DNA of 14,695 bases from Peptococcaceae bacterium BRH_c23 (GCA_000961805.1 LADV01000093.1:1-14695); one strand, 5' to 3'; positions 6,106 through 13,451 are shown, numbered from the stretch's first letter. Notes: generated from the letters alone by a model not told the origin. Made by a program: numbers and translations.

Positions 6106-7434
6106 TTACTTCGCCGTGACCGTAACTATTTCTTTTTCAACCTCTTTTAACGTTTGCATGACGATTTTTAGCTTCTTCCGAATTCCTTTAAGACTTTCTA
6201 TGAGGCTATAAACGACAGGTATAACTACGAGCGTTAGAACCGTTGAGGACAATAATCCCCCAATTACGGCTATAGCCATCGGGGCTTGAATCTCAGTTCC
6301 TTCTCCGAGTCCCACGGCTAAAGGCATGAGACCAAGAATCGTGGTCAACGCTGTCATGAGAATCGGACGGAGTCTTGTCGTTCCTGCTTGAATAAGAGCT
6401 GCACGAACAGGCAAGTTTTGTTTGATAAGTTTATTGACATAGTCAATAAACACAATCGCATTATTGACGACAATCCCCACAAGAATAATTATTCCCATAA
6501 AGGCTGTGATGCTAAAGGATTTCCCTGTTAAGATTAGCCCTCCGGTTACCCCTATCATCGCTAGCGGTAAGGTAACCAAGATAATCAAAGGATGAATTAG
6601 CGACCCGAACTGGCTTGCCATAATCATATAGACAAACACAACTGAAAGGATCAACGCCAGCGTTAAACTGCTAAACGCATCCTCCATCATTTCGGTCCCG
6701 CCTACTAATTTTACAGAATACATATTTTCGTTGATCTTTAAGTCTTGAACCATGGTATCTAATTCAGTTTGAATTTTACTACTGATGGTCCCCATATCTG
6801 CATTTTCAAAATTAGCATAAACGGTTACGGCGTCCTGTTGATTATCCCTGGCGATTGTCGCAGGGCTTTGGGCTTCAACCACCGTTCCAAGCTCTTTAAG
6901 AGCGACCTTTGTTCCTAAAGGACTGGTCATTTCCAGGTTTTCGATCGCTTTCTTCGAGTTATTAATTCCCTGTATTTTTAGGCGAACGTCCTTTTCAACT
7001 CCGCTAGTACTCAATTTTGTTGCAACTTGGCCTTGAATAGACTGATTAACAAACATCGCAACTTGATGCGTGGTTAAACCATTTTTCATGGCCTTTTCCT
7101 TATCAACGATAAACTGATATTCCTCTTTGCCAGCTTCCATACTATCTGAGACCGTTGTAACCTCTTTAATGTTTTTCAGTCGGGTACTTAATTCCTGAAC
7201 ATATTCCTTTACTTTAGTCACATTAGGTCCTACCACCAAGATTTCTGCGGCAGAGGCTTGTCCACTCATTGCTTCCATAGAGTTACTTAGATTAAATCCT
7301 AAGTGAATTTCTTTTGAGATAGTACTATTCAGTTTATCCTTTAAGTCATTCATGACCTTATCTGTCGTTCTAGTCCTTGAGTCGCTATCGATAAGGGTGA
7401 TTATTAAAGGAAGCCGTTTCTGTTCCTCCAGCAT
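6106..7434 (-). CDS. RND efflux transporter, C-terminal part (split by frameshift)
   Basis: This frame encodes the second half of an AcrB/HAE1-type RND pump, a proton-driven exporter of the cytoplasmic membrane. It holds the second porter/docking region and transmembrane helices 8-12, including ASQFGSLIHPLIILVTLPLA, FMGIIILVGIVVNNAIVFID and PIAIAVIGG-like segments, and ends in a basic cytoplasmic tail. Homology really begins near IITLIDSDSRTRTTDKVMND; the preceding MLEEQKRLPL comes from reading the upstream gene's codons in another frame and has no ribosome binding site. Together with the 5' frame (7385-9217) and one skipped base at about 7403-7409, the product would be 1036 residues, normal for the family. 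So this is the 3' piece of a broken or frameshifted gene, not an independent gene. Confidence 0.85.
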   Translation of the reverse strand: MLEEQKRLPLIITLIDSDSRTRTTDKVMNDLKDKLNSTISKEIHLGFNLSNSMEAMSGQASAAEILVVGPNVTKVKEYVQELSTRLKNIKEVTTVSDSMEAGKEEYQFIVDKEKAMKNGLTTHQVAMFVNQSIQGQVATKLSTSGVEKDVRLKIQGINNSKKAIENLEMTSPLGTKVALKELGTVVEAQSPATIARDNQQDAVTVYANFENADMGTISSKIQTELDTMVQDLKINENMYSVKLVGGTEMMEDAFSSLTLALILSVVFVYMIMASQFGSLIHPLIILVTLPLAMIGVTGGLILTGKSFSITAFMGIIILVGIVVNNAIVFIDYVNKLIKQNLPVRAALIQAGTTRLRPILMTALTTILGLMPLAVGLGEGTEIQAPMAIAVIGGLLSSTVLTLVVIPVVYSLIESLKGIRKKLKIVMQTLKEVEKEIVTVTAK

Positions 7435-9217
7435 TCATGAGGGGGTTAGCGTTGCCTACCACAGCAGTCACAACATCTACTTCTTCTACATTCATAGCAA
7501 CCTTTTCAATGTCCTCAACGACCTTCAGGGTACTTGTAAGGTTTGATCCTTGTGGAAGGCTAACACTAATCGTAAATATGCCTTCGTCCTGCGCCGGAAT
7601 GAATTCAGTCCCAATTCTCGGGATTAAGGAGACCGATCCGGCAAAGATAGCAACTGCCAGAACTACGGTAACCAAACGATGGTCTAGTCCCCAAGTGAGT
7701 ATATTTTTGTAAAGTTGATTTTCTTTAGTTCTTTTCAATTTTTGTTCCTTAATGAGCATTCCTGCTAAAGAAGGAATCACGGTTAAAGCGACAACCAGAG
7801 AGGCAAGCAAGGAAAATGTGACCGTTAAAGCTAACTCTTTAAACAAATCCCCGACTAATCCCCCGATAAAGACAACGGGAAGGAACACTGCAATCGTCGT
7901 TAGGGTCGATGAAGTTATCGCCCCTGCAACCTCAACTGTGCCATCAATTGCTGCAGCAATTCGGGTTTTATTTAAAGAGATATGACGGTAAATATTTTCG
8001 ATGACGACAATGGCGTTATCAACGAGCATTCCTACTCCTAAAGCCAATCCTCCCAGTGACATGATATTAAGGGTAAGCCCAGAAAAATACATCATCACAA
8101 AGGTGGCAATCACGGAAATGGGAATTCCGATGGCTACGATAATTGTTGAACCGACTGACCGTAAAAAGACTAAAATTACTGCGATGGCAAATAATCCGCC
8201 AAAGAGTAAGGAAGAGGACACGTTTCCTACAGACTTTCTAATAATTTCTCCTTGGTCAGAGGAGACCGTAAATTCCATAGTTTTATAATCTTGTTTGAAG
8301 CTGTCGATGACTACTCCAACTTCTTTAGTAACCTCAACAGTATTGGCCGTTCCCTCTTTCTGGATACTGACCATCAAACTTTCTTTACCATTGGTGTGAG
8401 CAATCGAGTTCATATCTTTCTTAACCATCTCGACCTTAGCGACATCTGCTAACGTAACGATTTTCACGGCGGTCCTATCGGGAATCATGCTAAGCGGTAA
8501 CTGCCGCAGGATATCGATGGAATCCACTTTACCGATCACTCGTAGATTTAACTCTTTATTATCCTGAGTAAGAACTCCACCAGGATAGGTCAAGTTATTT
8601 GCCTGAATCAGTTGCGTTATTTTTTCTTGAGTTAAATTATTTTGGTTCAATTTATCTTGGTTTAAGTGGACTAAAACCTCTTCGTTAAAGCCACCTGCAA
8701 CAGATACACTGGCAACCCCTTCAATATTTTGAAGCTGGGGTACTAATTCATTATTAACAAGCGCCTGAATTTCCTCAATACTTTGACCGTTAGCAATCGC
8801 AAACTGCATAACCGGAAGCATGGTCGGATCAAACTTAACGATCATTGGTGATTCAATACCATCGGTTAGGTTCAGTTGATTAAGCTTTGAGGTAATGTCC
8901 TCTCTCGCTTCGGATACATCCATCCCCCAGTCAAATTGCGCGATGACTAATGAGGTATTTGCGCTACTTCTGGACTGGAGAGATTCTAAACCCTGTGCGG
9001 TACTTACCATTTCTTCCACAGGTTTTGTAACCATTTCTTTCACTTCTTGAGGGCCCGCTCCAGGGTAATTCGTGATCACCGCTAACACAGGAGGATTAAT
9101 ATTCGGCATTAAATCCAATTTAAGATTTGAAAGGGAAACGACCCCAAGAATAATGACCAAAAGCATCATCATGATGGTCGTGATCGGATTGCGTATTGAA
9201 AATTTTGGTAAACTCAT
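7385..9217 (-). CDS. RND efflux transporter, N-terminal part (split by frameshift)
   Basis: First half of an AcrB/HAE1-type pump. It starts with FSIRNPITTIMMMLLVIILG (TM1), then the first porter domain, then TM2-TM6 (about residues 335-490) including the TM4 proton-relay motif GMLVDNAIVVIENIYR (D400, with Asn at the second Asp position of AcrB), and ends in the second porter domain at NAGGTETASF, where the frame is lost (stop 7 codons on). The ATG at 9217 is preferred over the upstream frame opening because AAGGAGG lies 9 nt before it and family members start just before this FSIRNP block. MarR ends 4 nt upstream, so translation is probably coupled. No adaptor (MFP) or outer-membrane partner is present, as in some Gram-positive RND pumps. 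Substrate unknown. Confidence 0.88.
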   Translation of the reverse strand: MSLPKFSIRNPITTIMMMLLVIILGVVSLSNLKLDLMPNINPPVLAVITNYPGAGPQEVKEMVTKPVEEMVSTAQGLESLQSRSSANTSLVIAQFDWGMDVSEAREDITSKLNQLNLTDGIESPMIVKFDPTMLPVMQFAIANGQSIEEIQALVNNELVPQLQNIEGVASVSVAGGFNEEVLVHLNQDKLNQNNLTQEKITQLIQANNLTYPGGVLTQDNKELNLRVIGKVDSIDILRQLPLSMIPDRTAVKIVTLADVAKVEMVKKDMNSIAHTNGKESLMVSIQKEGTANTVEVTKEVGVVIDSFKQDYKTMEFTVSSDQGEIIRKSVGNVSSSLLFGGLFAIAVILVFLRSVGSTIIVAIGIPISVIATFVMMYFSGLTLNIMSLGGLALGVGMLVDNAIVVIENIYRHISLNKTRIAAAIDGTVEVAGAITSSTLTTIAVFLPVVFIGGLVGDLFKELALTVTFSLLASLVVALTVIPSLAGMLIKEQKLKRTKENQLYKNILTWGLDHRLVTVVLAVAIFAGSVSLIPRIGTEFIPAQDEGIFTISVSLPQGSNLTSTLKVVEDIEKVAMNVEEVDVVTAVVGNANPLMNAGGTETASFNNHPYR

Positions 9218-9221
9218 AGGT

Positions 9222-9710
9222 CTATTCCTCCTTCGCAATGAGTACAATCCTGGCTAATTTTTCAGTAATGGCGACTAATAGTTTCATTTCTTCTTGTTCG
9301 AGCTTGGAGAAATAATGTTTAAACATTTGTTTTCGTTTAGCCTCTGATAGATTAAAGACCTGGCGTCCCTGAGTGGATAAGCTAATATTGACCGTTCGGC
9401 GATCCTTTTCATCCCGTTCTCTAATAATTAAATCATTTTTAGATAACCGATCCATCATGGCCGTGATAGCCGCAGGGTTAACCTTATGCTCACTAGCAAG
9501 CTCTGATACCGTACAACTTCCTCGTTGGGAAAGTATTCTTAAAACAAAGAATTGATCAATGGTTAAGCTCTTTTCTAGGTGACCAGATAACTCGGGGGCT
9601 AATTTACTCATGGCTAGATAACATGCTTCTTCCAACCGACCAATGTAATGATCGATAACATTCTCTTCATCTGTTTCTTCTATTTGTTGTGAATGTGTTA
9701 CTCCCGCCAT
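9222..9710 (-). CDS. MarR-family transcriptional regulator
   Basis: A 162-residue dimeric winged-helix repressor that usually releases DNA when it binds a small aromatic or hydrophobic compound or is oxidised. The winged helix covers about 50-120: helix-turn-helix CTVSELASEHKVNPAAITAMMDRL is followed by the wing RERDEKDRRTVNISLS (97-112), with the conserved Asp-Arg-Arg. Flanking helices 20-45 and 120-160 would form the dimer interface. GAGGTGG precedes the ATG by 6 nt. Its stop codon overlaps the ribosome binding site of the RND transporter, so the two form a two-gene operon and MarR most likely controls the pump and itself. Palindromes upstream (9724-9766) are candidate operators. Confidence 0.93.
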   Translation of the reverse strand: MAGVTHSQQIEETDEENVIDHYIGRLEEACYLAMSKLAPELSGHLEKSLTIDQFFVLRILSQRGSCTVSELASEHKVNPAAITAMMDRLSKNDLIIRERDEKDRRTVNISLSTQGRQVFNLSEAKRKQMFKHYFSKLEQEEMKLLVAITEKLARIVLIAKEE

Positions 9711-9723
9711 TTAACCACCTCAT

Positions 9724-9766
9724 TAGTAATTACTATTTAGAGATCTTTAATGTATTTAAATATACA
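9724..9766 (-). promoter_or_regulatory. Candidate MarR operators upstream of marR-RND
   Basis: Two palindromes lie just before marR: a perfect 12-bp TAGTAATTACTA (9724-9735), 13 nt from the ATG, and TGTAT-N6-ATACA (9751-9766). A related ACTA...TAGT pair follows at 9767-9780. On the minus strand a TATATT within the second palindrome could be the -10, with a poor -35 (TGAAAA). Size and AT-rich symmetry suit MarR-type autoregulation; binding itself is inference. Confidence 0.5.
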
Positions 9767-9847
9767 CTACTTGAAATAGTTTTTCATTGGTAAGTAATTC
9801 ATTGTCTAGTAAATTTGTCCGATAGCTATTTCGTAAACAATCCCTAG

Positions 9848-9867
9848 CGGACAGATCGAACGGACAG
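9848..9867. repeat. Direct repeat CGGACAG, 13-bp spacing
   Basis: Two exact copies of CGGACAG (9848-9854 and 9861-9867) lie in the divergent intergenic region; an inverted partial copy (TGTCCG) lies about 30 bases to the left. They may be protein binding sites, but seven bases twice is weak evidence. Confidence 0.3.
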
Positions 9868-9931
9868 TTTGACGCTTGATCTTACTTCGTGACGATCATG
9901 TCTTGCACATATCAAATACATTTAAAGTATA

Positions 9932-9976
9932 TTGCTATTTCCTAGATGTTTATATATAATATCTAGGAAATAGCAA
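9932..9976 (+). promoter_or_regulatory. Promoter embedded in a 16-bp-arm palindrome
   Basis: Perfect inverted arms TTGCTATTTCCTAGAT (9932-9947) and ATCTAGGAAATAGCAA (9961-9976) flank a 13-nt centre. The left arm begins with TTGCTA, a usable -35, and TATAAT (9955-9960) follows after exactly 17 nt, so the -10 sits in the centre and the start site would fall in the right arm near 9967. A regulator bound here would cover the whole core promoter of the gene at 10001, whose own product has an HTH. As RNA only the right arm would be made, so this is a DNA site rather than a terminator. Confidence 0.75.
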
Positions 9977-10000
9977 ACTAAATAAGGATGTGTTTACTTA

Positions 10001-11140
10001 TTGGATATTTCAGAACTATTCTGGACCGCATCATTTGAAGACCTCAAATGTGGATACGTTCAAGAGAAGGACCATTATGTATGTCTGCTTTGTGGGGAAA
10101 AAATCGAGCAAGGGATTGTCTATCCTGAGGATGGGGTTCTCTATGAAGCGAGCAGATATATGCGCCTCCATATTGAGAAAGTCCACCTTTCCGTGTTTGA
10201 CTACTTAGCTCAGCTGGATAAAAAGGTTACGGGACTTACAGAGCATCAAACCAGCCTTATCCGACTTTTTTACCAGGGAAAAACTGATAAAGAAGTGCAA
10301 AAAGCAATGGACATTGGCAGTCCCTCGACGATTCGCAATCATCGTTTTGCTTTAAAAGAGAGAGAACGTCAGTCGAAGGTTTATTTAGTTATGATGGAGC
10401 TCCTCAAAGATAAGAACAAACACGAACCAATCTTATTGGTGCCTCCTGAAACAGCAAAAATGGTCGATGATCGTTATAAGATCACCCAACAAGTTAGCGA
10501 TAAATTAATAAAGACCCTCTTTCCAGAAGGCCCGGAAGGCCCCTTAAAGACCTTCTCTATCAAAGAAAAAAATAAATTAGTTGTCTTGCAAGAAATTGTA
10601 AAGCGCTTTCAAAATGGGCGGATCTATACCGAAAAAGAAATTAGTCAGATTTTGAAAACAATTTATCATGATTTCGCGACCCTCAGAAGGTATTTAATCG
10701 AATATGGCTTTCTTGATCGAACACCTGATGGAAGTCAATACTGGCTAAGAAATGGTTCCCAGAACAAGGAGGAAACAACGATGGATCGCAAACAAGAATT
10801 AAAGCAACAGTACAAAGAGACGAAAATTGAGGCCGGAGTCTACCAAATCAAGAACACTATAAACGATAAGATATTTATCGAAAGCACCCCAAACCTAAAG
10901 ACCATCAACGGAAAGCGATTTACGCTAGATATGGGAACGTATCAGAACAAACTTCTCCAAAATGAGTGGACGGAATTTGGATCAGAGGCCTTTGTTTTTG
11001 AGGTGTTAGAAATCTTAGAAATACCTGAGGAAGGCTATTTTGATACCAAAGATGCCTTGAAAAAACTTAAAGCACAGTGGTTGAATGAACTTCAACCTTA
11101 CGGAGAACGTGGCTATAATAACCCTTATCCGGCCAAATAG
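10001..11140 (+). CDS. Zinc-finger-like/HTH/DUF2087 protein fused to a GIY-YIG-like domain
   Basis: A 379-residue protein with four parts. Residues 28-62 have C28-x2-C31-x25-H57-x4-H62 (CLLCGEK, MRLHIEKVH), a C2H2-like zinc site. Residues 78-125 look like a LuxR-type HTH (LTEHQTSLIRLFYQGKTDKE, then STIRNHRFALKER). Residues 185-250 match DUF2087 (FSIKEKNKLVVLQEIVKRF, then DFATLRRYLIEYGFL), a domain found with DNA-binding domains. Residues 275-373 resemble a GIY-YIG nuclease (GVYQIKN for GIY, IFIES for YIG), but the YIG Gly is Glu and the usual catalytic Arg position is Pro297, so cleavage activity is doubtful. The start is a TTG with AAGGA 12 nt upstream; no in-frame ATG is nearer. A likely role is DNA-binding regulation, perhaps of itself. 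The gene ends 5 nt from the convergent tetR stop, with no terminator between. Confidence 0.8.
   Translation: MDISELFWTASFEDLKCGYVQEKDHYVCLLCGEKIEQGIVYPEDGVLYEASRYMRLHIEKVHLSVFDYLAQLDKKVTGLTEHQTSLIRLFYQGKTDKEVQKAMDIGSPSTIRNHRFALKERERQSKVYLVMMELLKDKNKHEPILLVPPETAKMVDDRYKITQQVSDKLIKTLFPEGPEGPLKTFSIKEKNKLVVLQEIVKRFQNGRIYTEKEISQILKTIYHDFATLRRYLIEYGFLDRTPDGSQYWLRNGSQNKEETTMDRKQELKQQYKETKIEAGVYQIKNTINDKIFIESTPNLKTINGKRFTLDMGTYQNKLLQNEWTEFGSEAFVFEVLEILEIPEEGYFDTKDALKKLKAQWLNELQPYGERGYNNPYPAK
10766..10783 (+). promoter_or_regulatory. Internal ribosome binding site and ATG at the GIY-YIG domain
   Basis: Inside the fusion gene, AAGGAGG (10766-10772) lies 8 nt before an in-frame ATG (10781, Met261), better than the signals at the gene's own TTG start. 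Translation from here would give a 119-residue GIY-YIG-like protein alone (10781-11140). The site falls in the linker between DUF2087 and GIY-YIG, as expected if two adjacent genes merged by loss of a stop codon. Confidence 0.6.
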
Positions 11141-11145
11141 ATGCT

Positions 11146-11775
11146 TTAGTCATCATTCACAATTGTTTTATCAAATATCTTCACGAGCTCTTCACTATAA
11201 GACTCTAAGTCGACTTTAGCGGTGATGTTAGGGTTAGCCAATAACATATACTCCCCGATAGCTCCAGTGATAGCGCTGGCCATGACATCAACGTTGAACT
11301 GTCGAAATTCACCTTTGTTTTGACCATCGTGTAGTATCTGTTTCAGTTCTAGCATTACCGGTTCCTCTTCGTCATCACTCAACTTATAGTAAGGAATGTT
11401 TTCGGGGGTCCGAGCATTAAATACAATCTCTAAAAGGGCGGCATTGTGCTTAGCATGAGTACCTTGGTAGGCGAGGCTGGCTGAAATGTAGGCATGAAGC
11501 TTCTCGCGGACGGTATTCTCGGCTTTTGTTCTTGCTAATACATACGATGTGGAGCTTGCTAAGAGTGCCATAAGCGTATGATCCATTAAATCATTCTTGT
11601 CTTTAAAATGATAAGAAATTAAAGCGGTACTGATACCAGCTCTTTTTGCAATCTGGGCAAGACTTGCATTTACGTAGCCAATTTCATCCAGTGTGGTAAT
11701 TGCTGCATCGACGATCTGGGTACGCCTTGCCTCAGCGATGAAGGATTGCTTTTCTTCTGCCTTGTTATTACTCAT
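11146..11775 (-). CDS. TetR-family transcriptional regulator
   Basis: A 209-residue repressor. The N-terminal DNA-binding domain covers about 16-62: RRTQIVDAAITTLDEIGYVN, then the HTH ASLAQIAKRAGISTALISYH and FKDKNDLMDHT, all typical TetR positions. The remaining helices (70-205) form the ligand-binding and dimer domain, which varies in sequence and does not reveal the inducer. CTAAGGAGA precedes the ATG by 6 nt, and the upstream gene's TAA overlaps this ATG as TAATG, so translation is coupled to the membrane proteins before it. It is the last gene of the three-gene minus-strand run and probably represses that operon. Base composition is AT-rich like the host's, unlike the GC-rich gene at 12148-13020. 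Confidence 0.93.
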   Translation of the reverse strand: MSNNKAEEKQSFIAEARRTQIVDAAITTLDEIGYVNASLAQIAKRAGISTALISYHFKDKNDLMDHTLMALLASSTSYVLARTKAENTVREKLHAYISASLAYQGTHAKHNAALLEIVFNARTPENIPYYKLSDDEEEPVMLELKQILHDGQNKGEFRQFNVDVMASAITGAIGEYMLLANPNITAKVDLESYSEELVKIFDKTIVNDD

Positions 11776-12151
11776 TATTTCTTCTCCTTAGGTGTTTTTT
11801 TGGATTTATCAAGGCTGCTCAGCAGTGCTAAAAATCCAATGACTAGCAAAACCACGATGTTGGCAATATTAAAGGGACTAAGACTAATCTGGTCAAAAAA
11901 CGTACCATCTGCTAGATGTCCTGCATTATCGCCGATCCAACGGACCGCATACCTAATGAAAATATTACCATTAAGATTGGTTGTAGCCAATTATACCAAT
12001 GAAAGCTTGGTTGGATATAGATATCTTTGTAGAAAAACCAAGTTACCCATAGTACAATACCACCGGAGATTACACAGACAAGCGACAATAGACTTATTAC
12101 CCAACTTGGAGCATCCTGGCATAACTGTTCCAATTTATTCTGTTTATTTAT
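11775..12151 (-). pseudogene. Small membrane protein, frameshifted, with a lost start codon
   Basis: Two overlapping frames (11912-12133 and 11775-11990) join into one protein of about 125 residues with three hydrophobic segments (WVISLLSLVCVISGGIVLWV, LQPILMVIF, NIANIVVLLVIGFLALL) and a lysine-rich tail. The first frame loses sense after MVIF and the second picks up at IRYAVRWIGDN; one missing T in the run at about 11959-11962 (AAAA on plus) explains this. GGAGG inside the end of the upstream gene sits 7 nt before ATA (12151-12149), which starts the frame six codons before the first usable TTG. If that ATA was ATG, the junction would be the common ATGA stop/start overlap, so a G-to-A change would have removed the start. 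Family not recognised. Confidence 0.6.
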
Positions 12152-13020
12152 GGCAATTCCTCCAATCCTTTTTTCGGATATGCATTACATGTTTTTCGTG
12201 CAGCGATAATCAGCAACATAATTGCACCGGAGGCAAAGATTACATTGCCGATTAGGTGAATGCTCTCAGTTCGCCCGAGTAGTCTTGTCAGGATGAAGCC
12301 GCCCCAGGCATAGGTCAGTAGCGCACCGCCGGCCAGTGCCAGCCGATGGGTTGCACCCCAACCCTGACGCCGTGACCATTGTCTGACCAAGGCAGTCATC
12401 AGTGTGAGCAGCAAGAGTTTAAAAGCAACGCCCATCCAGCTTTCGTTGGCACCGAAGAAGAGGCCAGAGATAACAAATGACAGCGTGCCGACAAGCCACG
12501 GTTTAGGTGTCTGCCGGTCGATCTCCAGGCGAGGTTGCTTCCCGACTGCGAACGCGATGCCGATCAGTGCCACCGCCACAACAGCCGCACCTATCAGTTG
12601 CGGCGTCGAGGCCAGAAATTGTTCCTCTTTCCGTATGTCAAGGAACATCAAGACGGAACCGAGGAGATACAGGACGCCAGTGACTAGTAAGCCAACCATC
12701 CCCAACCACGGGGTCGTTCTCCGAGCTGGTACGAGTGTTTCGACAATGGCGATTGGCACACCAATGCTCCAAACTGAGTGCCCTACAATGAAAGCCAGAG
12801 CATTATAAGCACTAAGGCCTAGTGCCGAGATGGGTGCAGCACTCTGGAATTCAAGACCTTCGAAGGAGGGGTTGAAGAGAGACTGGTCAATCAGGCCTGC
12901 TTCGAGCAAACCGTAGGCCAGACCAAGGACGATTATGGTCGTCCAGCCATGCCCAGTTCGGCGCGTCACCTCGCGGATGAGGAGTGCACCACCTCCGTAC
13001 ATCGGTGCAAGGAAGGGCAA
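12148..13020 (-). CDS. Multi-pass membrane protein of unknown function, GC-rich
   Basis: A 290-residue polytopic membrane protein with about eight hydrophobic segments, and short conserved-looking motifs near the start (GGGALLIREVTRRTG, LEAGLIDQSLFNPSFEG). I recall similar hypothetical proteins from Actinobacteria and some Firmicutes but know no function. The start is a TTG at 13020 with no ribosome binding site. The frame stays protein-like upstream to about 13110 (TPAIGLFFLTPLVGEYLLGN, a further helix), so the real N-terminus is longer. An ATG at 13142 leads into MKVRNAKTS in another frame; a one-base slip at about 13112-13120 would join it to LRITPAIGLFF. The gene is visibly richer in G+C than all its neighbours, a sign of transfer. 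It precedes the small membrane protein and TetR. Confidence 0.7.
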   Translation of the reverse strand: MPFLAPMYGGGALLIREVTRRTGHGWTTIIVLGLAYGLLEAGLIDQSLFNPSFEGLEFQSAAPISALGLSAYNALAFIVGHSVWSIGVPIAIVETLVPARRTTPWLGMVGLLVTGVLYLLGSVLMFLDIRKEEQFLASTPQLIGAAVVAVALIGIAFAVGKQPRLEIDRQTPKPWLVGTLSFVISGLFFGANESWMGVAFKLLLLTLMTALVRQWSRRQGWGATHRLALAGGALLTYAWGGFILTRLLGRTESIHLIGNVIFASGAIMLLIIAARKTCNAYPKKGLEELP

Positions 13021-13160
13021 GGCCCAGATACCTGTTATTGAAATGTTGCCAAGCAGATACTCTCCAACCAGCGGGGTAAGAAAGAATAGCCCTATTGCGG
13101 GTGTAATCCGTAGTCAGAAGTTTTGGCGTTGCGCACTTTCATTTTTCACTTATCTTTCTT

Positions 13161-13187
13161 CCATTCGTTTTGTAACGATATGAATGG
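13161..13187 (-). promoter_or_regulatory. Candidate operator upstream of the tetR operon
   Basis: CCATTC (13161-13166) and GAATGG (13182-13187) are inverted arms 15 nt apart, with a nested CGTT-N4-AACG (13166-13177). The site lies about 20 nt upstream of the ATG at 13142 and is the only symmetric element there. TetR proteins usually bind palindromes of this size, but the centre is not symmetric. Confidence 0.35.
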
Positions 13188-13248
13188 GCATTAAAGTTTT
13201 GGGTGTGCAGACGTCACTTAAAGGCTAAGCTCCATATACCGCCCTAAG

Positions 13249-13346
13249 TATTGATCACTCAAACTAATTATTGATCTTTAAAACTAAATATTGATTACTC
13301 AAACTATTTATTGATCGTTTGATCAAATATTAACATTAACGATCAA
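13249..13346. repeat. Tandem 20-bp repeats (TATTGATC units) plus inverted TTGATCGTT
   Basis: Three adjacent 20-bp units start at 13249, 13269 and 13289 (TATTGATCACTCAAACTAAT, TATTGATCTTTAAAACTAAA, TATTGATTACTCAAACTATT), and a fourth partial unit starts at 13309. The fourth contains TTTGATCAAA (13318-13327), and TTGATCGTT (13311-13319) returns inverted as AACGATCAA (13338-13346). A regular 20-bp period (two helical turns) suggests cooperative protein binding. Multiple internal repeats at one end are known for IS21-family elements. The flank 13143-13248 and 13347-13451 holds no gene I can support. Confidence 0.75.
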
Positions 13347-13451
13347 CTTTGTCAAATGTCGCTTGGTTCATCTCCCTCCTCTTGCTCTCACTAGCGTGAA
13401 CAAGGTGTTGAAACACTGCATCTGTCCCCTTGATGACACTTCCGCGTAACG

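Noticed and set aside
7437..8452. Several plus-strand open frames opposite the RND gene
   Set aside because: They are mirror images of the transporter's codons, lack ribosome binding sites and have no recognisable domains.
13249..13330. Regular short repeats suggesting a CRISPR array
   Set aside because: The 20-bp units are directly adjacent and imperfect, with no spacers and no cas genes nearby.
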